From contig JAFZMV010000071.1 in assembly GCA_017553205.1 (NCBI GenBank), positions 1-36,079 on the forward strand: a DNA stretch of 36,079 bases. Direction: 5' to 3'. The notes under the pieces were generated by a model. It worked only from the letters and a program-made list of their open reading frames with translations. It searched no databases and had not been told where the DNA came from. The stretch is from Selenomonadaceae bacterium. Its GTDB lineage: Bacteria; Bacillota; Negativicutes; Selenomonadales; Selenomonadaceae. Both the position numbers and the translations under genes were made by a program. Below, piece by piece: positions 27,661 to 36,079 of the stretch. How positions within the stretch are numbered: the stretch's first letter is position 1; each line of letters opens with the position of its first letter.

Positions 27661-28926
27661 ATGCTTCCAAATATCAGCAGGTTTTACAACAACAAATATC
27701 TTTCCGCTATTCGTCATACGTTTTATATTTTGATGCCGTTTTGGTTGACGGTTTCTTTTTTTGACATACTCGGAAATTTATTTTTAAATCCTTTCGGAAT
27801 TTTGATGAGTGGCGAAGGTTTAAATTTAGGTTTTTGGATAACGGGACTTTCAGGCGAAGAATATTTGAAAAGTGATTTCGTAAAAGTTTTATCCGAATAC
27901 AAACAAATAATTTCAATCGGCTACAGTTTGGTCGCAGTAATTGCAACGGCAGTTTTATCGGCTAAACTTTCAGAAATTTGGAATACTGACAGAAGATTGA
28001 CGGTTTTTTGTTCTCTGTCTGCATTCGTTTTAATTTCTCCGCTGGCGGCACATGACCAAAATGTAATGAAAGATTATTTTGCGGAACTTGGATTTTTTTC
28101 TGCATTTTCTTCGGCTTTTTTGTCGGCAAAAATATTTTCAGTACTCTATGAAATAAAAAAATTGCGGTTGAAAATTCCGAAGGCTTTCCCGCGTGAACTT
28201 TCTTATTATTTGGAAGCGGTTCTTCCAGTTTTGATAACGTTATTAATTTTTTCTTTGCTGTCTTTAATATTCACCGAAATGAAACATGGCGGAGAGGAAT
28301 ATTTAAAAAGTTTTGCGGCGTTGGATATTTTTCAAAATCTTTTTTTTGTACTCTGCTATCAATTTTTTGTCTGGTCTTTGTGGTGGCTCGGAATACCCGG
28401 TCACAGCATAACCGCAAAAATTCAAGAGGCGGCTTATATGTCTGCACAGTTTGGAAATAATACAGGCTCGGTGTTTTCAATTTTTACGATGGGATTTTTT
28501 GAAGCAAGTGTAATTCATGTTCTCGGCTTGATAATTGCAATTTTGGTTTTCTCACAACATGAACAATGGCGATCAATTTCAAAATTCAGTCTGCCTTTTA
28601 TGGCCTTCAACGTGCAGGAAATTTTTATTTTCGGTCTGCCCGTAATTTTAAATCCCGTGTTTTTACTGCCGTATATTTTCGCTCCGCTTGCAAATACTTT
28701 TGTCGGATACATGGCAATTTCTTGGGGAATTGTCCCGATTTTTCAAACTGACATTCCATGGACAATGCCGCTTTTTATCAGTTCTATTGCCGCGACTCAT
28801 TCGGTAATGGGCGGAATTTTACAGCTTGTCTGGCTGGTTATGGATATTTTTATTTATGCTCCGTTTGTAATAACTGCAAACTCCATGCATCTGCCTGAAG
28901 AAAAAAAGGGCGGTGAAAAATCTTGA
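27661..28926 (+). CDS. EIIC-like membrane protein (PTS lactose/cellobiose family), likely not a normal PTS permease
   Basis: About 421 residues, some ten hydrophobic segments, with the overall EIIC pattern of the Lac/Chb family: NKYLSAIRHTFYILMPF at the start and FNVQEIFIFGLPVILNP near the C-terminus. Known members have GIHG and FNINEP at the sugar site (from memory). Here the first reads GIPGHS (His displaced by Pro at residues 245-248) and the second FNVQEI, keeping the Glu. No IIA or IIB gene is present. The start is uncertain: the frame is open from a TTG at 27619; ATG 27661 has GGAAG five bases upstream and gives the usual N-terminus. Its stop overlaps the start of the BMP gene, so they are coupled. 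Confidence 0.8.
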   Translation: MLPNISRFYNNKYLSAIRHTFYILMPFWLTVSFFDILGNLFLNPFGILMSGEGLNLGFWITGLSGEEYLKSDFVKVLSEYKQIISIGYSLVAVIATAVLSAKLSEIWNTDRRLTVFCSLSAFVLISPLAAHDQNVMKDYFAELGFFSAFSSAFLSAKIFSVLYEIKKLRLKIPKAFPRELSYYLEAVLPVLITLLIFSLLSLIFTEMKHGGEEYLKSFAALDIFQNLFFVLCYQFFVWSLWWLGIPGHSITAKIQEAAYMSAQFGNNTGSVFSIFTMGFFEASVIHVLGLIIAILVFSQHEQWRSISKFSLPFMAFNVQEIFIFGLPVILNPVFLLPYIFAPLANTFVGYMAISWGIVPIFQTDIPWTMPLFISSIAATHSVMGGILQLVWLVMDIFIYAPFVITANSMHLPEEKKGGEKS

Positions 28927-30035
28927 ACGAAAAAAGATTTTCAGAAAATAAATTTGCAAGAAGATTTTATCTGCTGAATTTTTATGTGACAATTTTATTG
29001 TCGGCTGCAATTTTTATTTCAATTTATCAATTCGGCGGAGAAACTTGGCACGGAAAAACTCAAGTTGCTTTGATTCTGCCCGGCGAAAAAGAAGAACTCG
29101 GCTGGAATAAATCTCAATATCTTGCACTTAGAAACGTTTGCGAAAAAAACGACTGTGAACTTGTCATAAAGGAAAATGTTCCTTCAGATTATATTTCTTC
29201 AAGAAAAGTTGTTGAAGAACTTTCAAAAAATAATGTGTACTATTTTTATTTCACAAATGGCTGTAAATTATCTGACTTGAAAAGAATCAGCGGAGAATTT
29301 CCAAAAATTTCTGCCAGCACGATAGAAAGTATTTCAGTTTTGTGGGCTCGCGGAAGATGTTCGATTTTGGCTTTTGAAGGTTCGTATCTTGCGGGAATTT
29401 TGGCAGGCACTCGAACAAAAACAAATAAGGTAGGTTATATTGCCCCGTTCAAAGATTCCGAAGTCAATCAGGGAATAAATGCTTTTGTTTTGGGCGTGCA
29501 GAGAGTAAATCCAAACGCAGAAATTTTAATAAATTGGACGAATTCATGGGATAATAAATCCGAAGAAATGCAGGCTGTTCAAAATTTAAAAGCAGAACAT
29601 GTTGACGTGCTGACTTATCACCAAAACGGCGATACAGTTCCAAATACCGCAAGAAATGTAGGAATTTATTTTATCGCGTTTAATGAAGTTTATCCTGACA
29701 ATAATTTTTGTTTAGCGTCAATAAAAATTGATTGGCAGACAATTTACAAAGAATTATTCAGATATAAAGATACTTCAGCCGCAAGCCGTTTAACTGCAGT
29801 CGGAATAAACAATAATTATGTTGACTTTGAAATTTCGGAATATGCGACAAAGCGTGAGAAAGTTGCAGTCGATACCGTCAAATGGGAAATTAAAAACGGC
29901 AGAATTATTTTTATCGGAGATATTTACGACAGAAACGGCGTAAAAAAATGTTCGGCAAATGAGGCGATAAGCCTTAGAAGTTTGAATGAAAATACAGACT
30001 GGCTGATTAAGGGAGTGAGAATTGTTGGAAACTGA
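28923..30035 (+). CDS. Membrane-anchored BMP/PnrA-family binding protein
   Basis: 370 residues with an uncleaved-looking N-terminal helix (about 17-37) and no lipobox. An extracytoplasmic BMP (basic membrane protein, Med/PnrA) domain follows: [51 protein letters not shown] and [10 protein letters not shown]. Relatives bind nucleosides for ABC uptake; no permease or ATPase genes are near. Start TTG at 28923 overlaps the EIIC-like stop by four bases, and its end overlaps the next kinase gene by 14. I infer that it presents a ligand to the EIIC-like protein or the kinase. Confidence 0.85.
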   Translation: MNEKRFSENKFARRFYLLNFYVTILLSAAIFISIYQFGGETWHGKTQVALILPGEKEELGWNKSQYLALRNVCEKNDCELVIKENVPSDYISSRKVVEELSKNNVYYFYFTNGCKLSDLKRISGEFPKISASTIESISVLWARGRCSILAFEGSYLAGILAGTRTKTNKVGYIAPFKDSEVNQGINAFVLGVQRVNPNAEILINWTNSWDNKSEEMQAVQNLKAEHVDVLTYHQNGDTVPNTARNVGIYFIAFNEVYPDNNFCLASIKIDWQTIYKELFRYKDTSAASRLTAVGINNNYVDFEISEYATKREKVAVDTVKWEIKNGRIIFIGDIYDRNGVKKCSANEAISLRSLNENTDWLIKGVRIVGN

Positions 30036-32700
30036 AAAAACTGCACAAGCCGAAAATATTGAATCGGCTGAACCTGCCAAAAAAAATTTATTTACTTTTG
30101 CTCTAAAACTTGTAGGAAGATTTTTAGTATTTCTTGTCGGTCTTACGATAATCGGCTGGCTTATCCTAACGAAAATGGAAGGCATGCTAAAAGACGAAAT
30201 TGAAAAAAATGTTGCCAACCTTGCAGAAATTACTGCACAGATCGCTGACGAAAGATTTAAAGGCGAATTAATTCAAATGCATCGTTATGCCAAACAGTTG
30301 GAAATCGGAAACATGACTCCTGTCTCTGTTGTTTCAGCAATAAATTTGGGAGAACCGGGAGTTTCTTCCGGAATTTATGACTTGAGAGGAATTTTATTGG
30401 CAGGTACTGCAATTTCTGAAGAAGCAAAAGAACAGATTAAAAGAACTTTTACGGGCAGCAGTATGGTAGAATACTACAAAGATATAGGAATTGTCATGAC
30501 TGTTCCTGTAGTTTTTAACGGAAATGTTAGATACGCAATTTACAAGATTTACGGTGAAAAAATTCTTCAAGAAAAATTTTTCCATCTTGAAAATAATTTC
30601 AGCTACTACACTTTGATTTGTGACAGAGAAAAAAGTCGCGTTGTTGTTCCGTATAAAGGTTTCGGACCCGGCGACAGATTTTTTGACGAGAGTCAGAATT
30701 TGCCGAAAGGTTATTCTGCAGTCATGCAGAAACTGGAAAATAACAGTGCTGCGGCTATGTATTCGACTTTCATTGATCCCGAATACATGATTTTTGCGGC
30801 GGAACTTCAAGGAAATTTTGTTATTATCGGCTATGTTGAATGGAATGCAATAATAGGGGAAATTTTTGAAGTTCACCATATTATTTTATGGGTTTTCTTC
30901 CTGATTATAGTTTTGTTCAGTATTTTTGTTTTGTATGCGTTTACCGCCGAATTAAATGTTGCAGAGAGCGACGAACTCCGCGAAGCAAAATATGAGGCTG
31001 ACAGAGCCAACCAAGCGAAAAGCGAATTTCTTGCGAATATGTCCCATGAAATCAGAACTCCTTTAAATGCAGTTTTGGGAATGGACGAAATGATTTTGCG
31101 TGAAGTTTCCGCCGACTCTCCAATAAAAAAATATGCGTGGAATATTAAAACTTCGAGCGAAAATCTTTTGTCTATAATCAATGATATTTTGGATTTTTCA
31201 AAAATCGAATCGGGAAAAATGGAAATTGTCGAATCAACTTATTATTTGAGTTCGGTTTTAAATGACATTTTCAATATGATGAGATTTAAAGCACAACAGA
31301 AAGATTTGGAATTTAAAATTGAAGTTGATGAGTCTGTCCCTGATGTTTTATACGGCGACGAAGTGAGAATCAGACAAGTTATCGTGAACATTTTGAACAA
31401 CGCGATTAAATACACTCAACAAGGTTCAGTAACTTTTAAAGTCGGTTGGCAGAGATTGGCGGACGGTTCTGCACTCATGAATTTTTCTTCGATTGATACA
31501 GGTATCGGAATTAAAGAAGAAGACTTGCCGAAATTGTTCAGCAAATTCCAGCGTTTGGACTTGAAAAAAAATCGTACTGTTGAAGGTACGGGCTTGGGAC
31601 TTTCTATAACCATGCGTCTTGTAAAAATGATGAGCGGAGAATTAAAAGTTGAGAGCGAATACGAAAAAGGCAGTACTTTCACTATACTTATTCCGCAAAA
31701 AGTTGAACAATATGAGGCGATCGGAGATTTCAGAAAACGTGCAGAAGAATTTATTAAGCAGCAGAAAAATTATCAGGAAAGTTTTATCGCTCCCGATGCG
31801 GAAGTTTTGGTCGTGGACGACAGCGACATGAATTTATTTGTTGTTGAAAATCTTTTGAAGAAAACTGAAGTAAAAATTACTCGGTGCATTAGCGGAAAAG
31901 AATGTCTTGAAAAAATTGCCGAAAATCATTACGACGTTATTTTCTTAGATCACATGATGCCAGAAATGGACGGTATTGAAACTCTTGAACGTGCAAAAGA
32001 AATGAAGGACAGCAAATGCAAAGATACTCCGATTATCGCACTGACGGCAAATGCAATTTCAGGAGTCCGCGAAATGTTTATAAGCAAAGGTTTCACGGAT
32101 TATTTGTCAAAGCCTGTTGCGGGAAAGGATTTGGAATTTATGCTGCAAAAATATCTGCCCGCCGACAAAATTATTACAGTTGACGAAGATTTTCAGCCCG
32201 AAGAAAATATTTCTGTTCCCGAAGAAAATTCACAAGCTGACGAGCCGCAAAAAGTTGAGGAAGTCGAAAAAGTCGAAGAGCCTAAAGAGGAAATTAAAGA
32301 GGAAATTAAAGAAGAACCTGCAGAAAATTCTTCTGACGAAGTTGAAAATATTGATATGGAACTTGGCATGAGTTACTGCGGTGACATGGAAGACATGTAC
32401 AGGGAATTTGTGAAAATGTTCTGCGACAGAAAAGAAGAGGTTACGGAAAAATTGAACAATGCTTTCAAAACTGAAAACTGGAAAGACTACACAACTTTTA
32501 TTCATGCTTTGAAGTCAAGTTCGCTTTCAGTCGGCGGAAAAGTTTTGTCGGAACATGCAAAGTCTTTGGAAATGGCGGGGCATGCTTATTTGGGCGGAGA
32601 TGAATCGCAATTAGATTATATCCGCGAAAATCATGAAAAAGCCATTAAACTTTACGAAGAATTTATCGAAGAGGCTAAAAAGAAAAATTTAGTAGAGTAG
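30022..32700 (+). CDS. Membrane hybrid histidine kinase (HK-REC-Hpt)
   Basis: 892 residues. Two membrane helices (about 29-50 and 286-307) enclose a 235-residue extracytoplasmic region without a domain I can name. Then come the H-box NMSHEIRTP with H342, HATPase motifs (NNAIKYT, DTGIGI, GTGLGL), and a receiver with D643 and K697. An acidic linker (721-775) carries repeated KEEIKEE units, and the Hpt domain has H828 in IHALKSS. Start TTG 30022 or 30025, both after GGGAG. It overlaps the BMP gene, which suggests one complex. The last response regulator in the relay is not adjacent. Paralogous to the FIST kinase at 23008-26178 from the H-box onward. Confidence 0.93.
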   Translation: MLETEKTAQAENIESAEPAKKNLFTFALKLVGRFLVFLVGLTIIGWLILTKMEGMLKDEIEKNVANLAEITAQIADERFKGELIQMHRYAKQLEIGNMTPVSVVSAINLGEPGVSSGIYDLRGILLAGTAISEEAKEQIKRTFTGSSMVEYYKDIGIVMTVPVVFNGNVRYAIYKIYGEKILQEKFFHLENNFSYYTLICDREKSRVVVPYKGFGPGDRFFDESQNLPKGYSAVMQKLENNSAAAMYSTFIDPEYMIFAAELQGNFVIIGYVEWNAIIGEIFEVHHIILWVFFLIIVLFSIFVLYAFTAELNVAESDELREAKYEADRANQAKSEFLANMSHEIRTPLNAVLGMDEMILREVSADSPIKKYAWNIKTSSENLLSIINDILDFSKIESGKMEIVESTYYLSSVLNDIFNMMRFKAQQKDLEFKIEVDESVPDVLYGDEVRIRQVIVNILNNAIKYTQQGSVTFKVGWQRLADGSALMNFSSIDTGIGIKEEDLPKLFSKFQRLDLKKNRTVEGTGLGLSITMRLVKMMSGELKVESEYEKGSTFTILIPQKVEQYEAIGDFRKRAEEFIKQQKNYQESFIAPDAEVLVVDDSDMNLFVVENLLKKTEVKITRCISGKECLEKIAENHYDVIFLDHMMPEMDGIETLERAKEMKDSKCKDTPIIALTANAISGVREMFISKGFTDYLSKPVAGKDLEFMLQKYLPADKIITVDEDFQPEENISVPEENSQADEPQKVEEVEKVEEPKEEIKEEIKEEPAENSSDEVENIDMELGMSYCGDMEDMYREFVKMFCDRKEEVTEKLNNAFKTENWKDYTTFIHALKSSSLSVGGKVLSEHAKSLEMAGHAYLGGDESQLDYIRENHEKAIKLYEEFIEEAKKKNLVE

Positions 32701-32713
32701 CAGAGGTGTTTTC

Positions 32714-33633
32714 ATGAGAAAAATTATTTTTGATTTGCAGATTTTTGCAGATGTTACAGAAGGAATTACAGTGACAGGCGAAGTTGTGACCGTCGATAAA
32801 ACTTTCAAAGGTTCAAAAATAAATCTTATGATTACGGCTCAAGCGTCACAAAAGTCAACGCGGCTAAAACTTCTAATGGTCTGCAGATTATCGGCAATAA
32901 TTACGCAAATTCTTTGGTCAGCGGTAGCGGTGCTGACAGTTTAGTCGGAAATGCGGGAAATGATACTTTAATTGGCGGGAAAGGAAATGACAGTTTATTT
33001 GGCGGTTACGGCGACGATTATTTAAACGGCGGAACAGGTAACGATATTTTTCATGCAGGTTCGGGAAATGATAGTTTAATCGGCGGAAACGGTGCGGATT
33101 ATTTAAGCGGAGGATACGGAAAGGATTCTATTCTCGGCGGTTCAGGAAATGATACACTGCTCGGCGGAAGTGATGAAGATACTTTAAACGGAGGTAAAGG
33201 CAACGACACATTACATGGCGGTGACGGAAAAGATATTTTTGTTTATGAAAAATCTTCAGGCAATGACATTATCACGGATTATAAAGCAGGAACCGACAAG
33301 ATAAAAATTGCCTCAGGCTCAATCAGTAATTATAAAATCAGCGGAAGAAATATTATTTTCACAATCGGAAATGGAACTTTAACCGTCAAAAACGGCAAGG
33401 GCAAAAAAATTACAATCGAAGATTCAGAAGGAAATATTACTACAAAAAAATATTCTGCAAGTTTAAATTCTTCGGCGATGTGGTTCGCGGAAGAAAATAA
33501 TTTTGTTTCGTCTGATAATCTTTCAAGAATTACAGAAAATAATTTCACGCTGACAGCATTTGACAAAATTTCTTCGACAAATTCTGAAAATCTTATTCAA
33601 GAAAATAATTTTCTCGCTCATTCCGAAAAATAA
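32714..33633 (+). CDS. RTX-repeat calcium-binding protein, frameshifted
   Basis: ATG at 32714 with AGAGGTG upstream, 13 bases after the kinase gene. The N-terminus reads MRKIIFDLQIFADVTEG, then VTGEVVTVDKTFKGSKINL. Near 32826 the frame must change to continue as YDYGSSVTKVNAAKTSNGLQIIGNN and into twelve RTX nonapeptides; one added base gives 306 residues. The repeats are followed by NDIITDYKAGTDKIKIA, as in secreted RTX proteins, and a C-terminal region rich in S, N and E that may serve type I secretion. No type I secretion genes nearby. It may be the last gene of the EIIC/BMP/kinase operon. The family is certain; the function is not. Confidence 0.8.
32920..33243 (+). repeat. Twelve tandem 27-base units encoding RTX nonapeptides
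   Basis: Consecutive codons spell GGxGNDxLx-type units, from GSGADSLVG to GDGKDIFVY. They would form a calcium-binding beta-roll. Two units deviate (GSDEDTLNG, GYGKDSILG). A protein-coding repeat, not a CRISPR array. Confidence 0.9.
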
Positions 33634-33674
33634 CAGAAATCTTTTGCAAAAATTTTTTCATGTTGAAAAAGTTG

Positions 33675-33683
33675 TGTTATAAT
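33675..33683 (+). promoter_or_regulatory. Extended -10 promoter of tatAC
   Basis: TGTTATAAT about 33 bases before the tatA start, no good -35. Same string as before carA. Confidence 0.5.
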
Positions 33684-33715
33684 CCGCTGAAATGTTTTTG
33701 AAGGGAGAAATAAAA

Positions 33716-33907
33716 ATGTTTGGTATAGGCGTACCCGAATTGGTTTTGATTTTGATAATTGGTTTGGTGGTTTTTGGACCCGGAAAACTCCCGGGAGTCG
33801 GTAAGGCACTCGGACAGAGCATAAAAGAATTTAAGCAGGCAAATTCTGACGAAAAAACAATCGAAGTTGCTGACGCAAAAAAAATTGATTCGGCTGATAA
33901 GAAATGA
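33716..33907 (+). CDS. tatA: Twin-arginine translocase subunit TatA
   Basis: 63 residues: short N-terminus, one membrane helix (about 4-21), the FGPGKLPG hinge and an amphipathic helix (GKALGQSIKEFKQ), then a charged tail. Oligomers form the pore for folded proteins with RR signal peptides. The ATG at 33716 has AAGGGAG upstream; a further ATG at 33692 in frame lacks one. It overlaps tatC by four bases (ATGA). No separate tatB is seen, as in minimal TatAC systems. Confidence 0.95.
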   Translation: MFGIGVPELVLILIIGLVVFGPGKLPGVGKALGQSIKEFKQANSDEKTIEVADAKKIDSADKK

Positions 33908-34656
33908 CTGAATCCGAAGAAAAATTTTCCGACACTGAAAAAAAATCTGAAGAACTTCAAGAAGATGACGGCACAATGTCGCTCACCGCTCATCTTGAAG
34001 AATTAAGATCAAGAATTATAAAAAGTCTGCTGTCAATCGCAGGAGGAAGTTGTATAACATATTTTTTTCTTGACGAGATAACTAAATTTTTAACTCAGCC
34101 TGTCGGAAAACTTTATTACATGCAACCTGGCGAAGCATTTTTCACATATTTAAAAATTGATATTGTAACAGGATTTTTAATTGCACTTCCTGTAGTTTTT
34201 TTTCATGTGTGGAGATTTTTTTTGCCCGCACTCACAAGAGCAGAACGAGCGGTTCTTGGTTTAATAGTTCCCATGTCCGTAATTTTATTTTTTGCGGGAC
34301 TGGCATTTTCATTTTTCTTGATTCTGCCGACCGCATTAAAATTTTTCATGGGATTCAGCACTGACGATTTGCAGACGATGTTTTCTTTCCAAAATTATTT
34401 CGATTTCGTGATAATGTTTGTTTTGCCGTTCGGTTTTGTGTTCCAACTTCCTTTAATAATAACCGTACTCGGAAAAATCGGAATTTTGACAAGTGAATTT
34501 CTCGGAAAATACAGGAGAATAGTTTTTTTTCTGTCATTTATTGTCGGAGCGTTGGTAACTTCTCCCGACGTTTTCACACAAGTGGCGGTAGCAATTCCAG
34601 TCATGCTTTTGTATGAAACAGGATATTTAATTGTTAAATATATTTTGAGAAGATAA
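33904..34656 (+). CDS. tatC: Twin-arginine translocase subunit TatC
   Basis: 250 residues with six membrane helices. Signature SLTAHLEELRSRIIKSL near the N-terminus and the FGFVFQLPLI region, both standard for TatC, the receptor for twin-arginine signal peptides. A longer acidic N-terminal tail (about 25 residues) precedes the usual start. Translationally coupled to tatA. Confidence 0.96.
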   Translation: MTESEEKFSDTEKKSEELQEDDGTMSLTAHLEELRSRIIKSLLSIAGGSCITYFFLDEITKFLTQPVGKLYYMQPGEAFFTYLKIDIVTGFLIALPVVFFHVWRFFLPALTRAERAVLGLIVPMSVILFFAGLAFSFFLILPTALKFFMGFSTDDLQTMFSFQNYFDFVIMFVLPFGFVFQLPLIITVLGKIGILTSEFLGKYRRIVFFLSFIVGALVTSPDVFTQVAVAIPVMLLYETGYLIVKYILRR

Positions 34657-34681
34657 AAATTTTTGAAAGCGGTGAAAAAGT

Positions 34682-35362
34682 TTGAAAATACTTGGAATAG
34701 AAACTTCAGCGAAGGCGGCAAGCGTCGCAGTGATTTCCGACGAAAAATTCTTGGCAGAAATAATTTGCGAAAGTTCGTCGGGGCATTCGGAAACTTTAAT
34801 GCCGCATATAGAAAAAGTTTTGGAAATTTCCGGAGCGGAAAAAATTGATGCAGTTGCAGTCAGTATCGGTCCGGGATCTTTTACGGGATTGAGAATAGGA
34901 CTTGCGGCGGCTAAGGCTCTGGCTTATGCGTGGAAAATAAAAATTGTCGGCGTGGAAACTTTGGCGGCGATGTCGTATCATTTTCCGAATTCTGCGGTTT
35001 TGCCGATGATTGACGCACAAAAAAACCGTGCTTACGTTCAAAAATTTTCAAACTGCACGGCTCAAACGGAAATTGAAATAAAACCGATTGACGAAATTAT
35101 AAATTCAGCGGGAATTTTTGAAGAAGAAATTTTTTTGTGCGGTGATGTCCTGCATAAAATAAAAGTTCCTCTGCCCGAAAATGTAAAACTTGCACCGATA
35201 AATTTACGCATGCCCCGTGCAGTTAATGTTGCGATGCTCGGAAAAAATTTAATTGACGCTGGAAAATTTGACAACGTAATGAATTTAGAGCCGCTTTATA
35301 TAAGAAGATCGGAGGCGGAAGTTTTATGGGAGAAACGTCAGAAATTACTTTCAGAAAAATGA
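34682..35362 (+). CDS. tsaB: tRNA threonylcarbamoyladenosine biosynthesis protein TsaB
   Basis: Non-catalytic partner of TsaD in t6A37 tRNA modification. 226 residues with the ASKHA-fold N-terminus KILGIETSAKAASVAV, ESSSGHSETLMP and the strongly conserved IGPGSFTGLRIGLAAAKALA. TTG start with a weak GGTG site. It overlaps rimI by 37 bases, the gene order known from many Firmicutes (tsaB-rimI-tsaD). tsaD is not in the window; an insertion sequence starts soon after rimI. Confidence 0.95.
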   Translation: MKILGIETSAKAASVAVISDEKFLAEIICESSSGHSETLMPHIEKVLEISGAEKIDAVAVSIGPGSFTGLRIGLAAAKALAYAWKIKIVGVETLAAMSYHFPNSAVLPMIDAQKNRAYVQKFSNCTAQTEIEIKPIDEIINSAGIFEEEIFLCGDVLHKIKVPLPENVKLAPINLRMPRAVNVAMLGKNLIDAGKFDNVMNLEPLYIRRSEAEVLWEKRQKLLSEK

Positions 35363-35826
35363 TCGCCGAAGATTCAGACGCAGTTGCAGAAATTGAAATT
35401 AAATCTTTCTCACTTCCCTGGAAGCGGAAAGATTTTTTTGATATGGCGAACAATAAAAATGCCGAGTACATTGTCGGAATACTCGACGAAAAAATTATTG
35501 CTTATGCGGGAGCGTGGATTGCTTTTGAAGAGGCTGAAGTCATGAATATTGCAGTTGATCCTGATTTTCGCGGAAACGGTTTCGGAAAAAAAATTTTTGC
35601 CGAATTGATTCGAGTTTGTAAATTGCGGGGAGCTACTGCAATAACTTTGGAAGTTCGTCCGAGTAATTTTGCGGCGGTGAAATTATATGAAAGTTTCGGA
35701 CTAAAAACCGTCGGACGCAGAAAAAATTATTATGACAATCCGACGGAAGATGCTTTGATTATGTGGAATACAAGTATAACCTCTGATAAACCGTACAATA
35801 ATCAGCTTTTTATATCCTGTTTGTAG
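35326..35826 (+). CDS. rimI: Ribosomal protein alanine N-acetyltransferase RimI-like (GNAT)
   Basis: 166-residue GNAT acetyltransferase, by family an N-terminal acetylase of ribosomal protein S18. Acetyl-CoA site in VDPDFRGNGFGKKIFAELI; other RimI features are SFSLPWKRKDFF, LEVRPSNFAAVKLYESFGL and RRKNYYDNPTEDALIMW. The last 18 residues after MW extend beyond the usual end and could result from a changed 3' junction near the IS. ATG with GGAGG upstream, inside the end of tsaB. Confidence 0.92.
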   Translation: MGETSEITFRKMIAEDSDAVAEIEIKSFSLPWKRKDFFDMANNKNAEYIVGILDEKIIAYAGAWIAFEEAEVMNIAVDPDFRGNGFGKKIFAELIRVCKLRGATAITLEVRPSNFAAVKLYESFGLKTVGRRKNYYDNPTEDALIMWNTSITSDKPYNNQLFISCL

Positions 35827-35828
35827 TC

Positions 35829-35858
35829 TTGACAAACGAGTGCAGACAAATCTATAGT
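35829..35858 (+). promoter_or_regulatory. Predicted promoter after rimI
   Basis: TTGACA (35829-35834), 18 bases, TATAGT (35853-35858). It directly precedes an intrinsic terminator, so any transcript would be very short unless read through. Confidence 0.4.
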
Positions 35859-35870
35859 TAGTTTGCGAAA

Positions 35871-35900
35871 AAAATTCTCCATTTTTTTGAGAATTTTTTT
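35871..35900 (+). terminator. Intrinsic terminator after rimI
   Basis: AAAATTCTC (35871-35879) / GAGAATTTT (35889-35897) followed by a T run to 35900. An A run upstream makes it possibly bidirectional. Confidence 0.85.
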
Positions 35901-35941
35901 ATGAAAAAGGAAATTCAGTTTAAGTTGAAATTATAGAATGT

Positions 35942-36079
35942 GAGAACCTGTCTAAAATCTTTTGAGAATAAGAGTAAGTAAAGCCAGAACAGTCATCTGC
36001 ATTGAAGTGTGAAGTTTACGTTCACAATTTTTCCACAAACGGCGATTCTTTTCCAACCACGCAAAAGTACGTTCCACAA
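35942..36079 (-). mobile_element. End of an IS5-family insertion sequence (cut by the window edge)
   Basis: The left end begins near GAGAACCTGTCTAAAATC (from 35942), which resembles IS5/IS427-type terminal repeats. The transposase stop lies within a dozen bases of it. The other end is outside the window, so repeats and target duplication cannot be checked. Confidence 0.7.
35952..36079 (-). CDS. IS5-family transposase, C-terminal fragment (continues past the window)
   Basis: The minus strand encodes 41 residues starting VERTFAWLEKNRRLWKNCER and ending LTLILKRF before a TAG at 35952-35954. The spacing of R, E and K in this stretch is the end of the DDE domain (YREK-like signature, with the catalytic Glu in VERTF). 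The frame is open at the window edge, so the gene may be complete beyond it. Confidence 0.85.
   Translation of the reverse strand, partial: VERTFAWLEKNRRLWKNCERKLHTSMQMTVLALLTLILKRF

Noticed and set aside
32920..33243. Regular 27-base repeats considered as a CRISPR array
   Set aside because: They are in frame, encode GGxGxDxLx nonapeptides and have no spacers.

Overview
The window is AT-rich (strong bias to A/T third positions, many A or T runs) and dense in genes. It probably comes from a diderm member of the Firmicutes, most likely Negativicutes (Selenomonas-like). This is an inference: the housekeeping genes are Firmicutes-like with GGAGG ribosome sites and frequent TTG/GTG starts, but there is also an outer-membrane style RND pump (periplasmic lipoprotein adaptor plus inner-membrane pump), a TatAC pair and large hybrid phosphorelay kinases. 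No rRNA, tRNA or CRISPR array was seen.

Layout. 1-200: the 3' end of an IS200/IS605-type element (hairpin ending in TTGAC) and the terminator of the next genes. 251-1659 (minus): an orphan OmpR-type response regulator and upp, separated by a 28-bp heptamer repeat. 1793-3089: rsmB, broken by one extra base in an A9 run. 3199-3934: a decayed IS630-type element whose transposase core has been replaced by a second heptamer array in the same phase. 3935-4440: a gene-free stretch with a small inverted-repeat element (MITE-like) and a promoter carrying a cre/LacI-type operator. 4441-8859: psd, queE, secD, secF and an exported VWA protein. 8945-10942 (minus): a chemoreceptor. 11150-12229: carA without carB. 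12411-16842: an RND efflux pair. 17040-18871 (minus): a TagA/WecG glycosyltransferase, a MetH-activation-domain protein and an orphan FlhB-like protein. 19034-22933: a frameshifted small HTH gene, two glycosyltransferase genes (one fused to a degenerate methyltransferase domain) and an NfeD-like membrane protein. 23008-27483 (minus): a FIST-domain hybrid kinase and metK. 27661-33633: a tightly coupled operon of an EIIC-like membrane protein, a membrane-anchored BMP-family binding protein, a hybrid kinase and a frameshifted RTX-repeat protein. 33716-35826: tatA, tatC, tsaB, rimI. 35952-end: the 3' part of an IS5-type transposase.

The most interesting region is 27661-33633. The EIIC-like protein has no IIA/IIB partners and an altered active-site motif, and the BMP protein has no ABC transporter. 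Both overlap or abut the reading frame of a complete HK-REC-Hpt phosphorelay kinase. I read this as a membrane sensory complex built from recycled transporter parts, with an RTX protein as possible output or partner (inference). Secondary points are a repeated heptamer sequence that displaced a transposase core, a small MITE-like element, and three otherwise intact genes each broken by a single base at or near a homopolymer.
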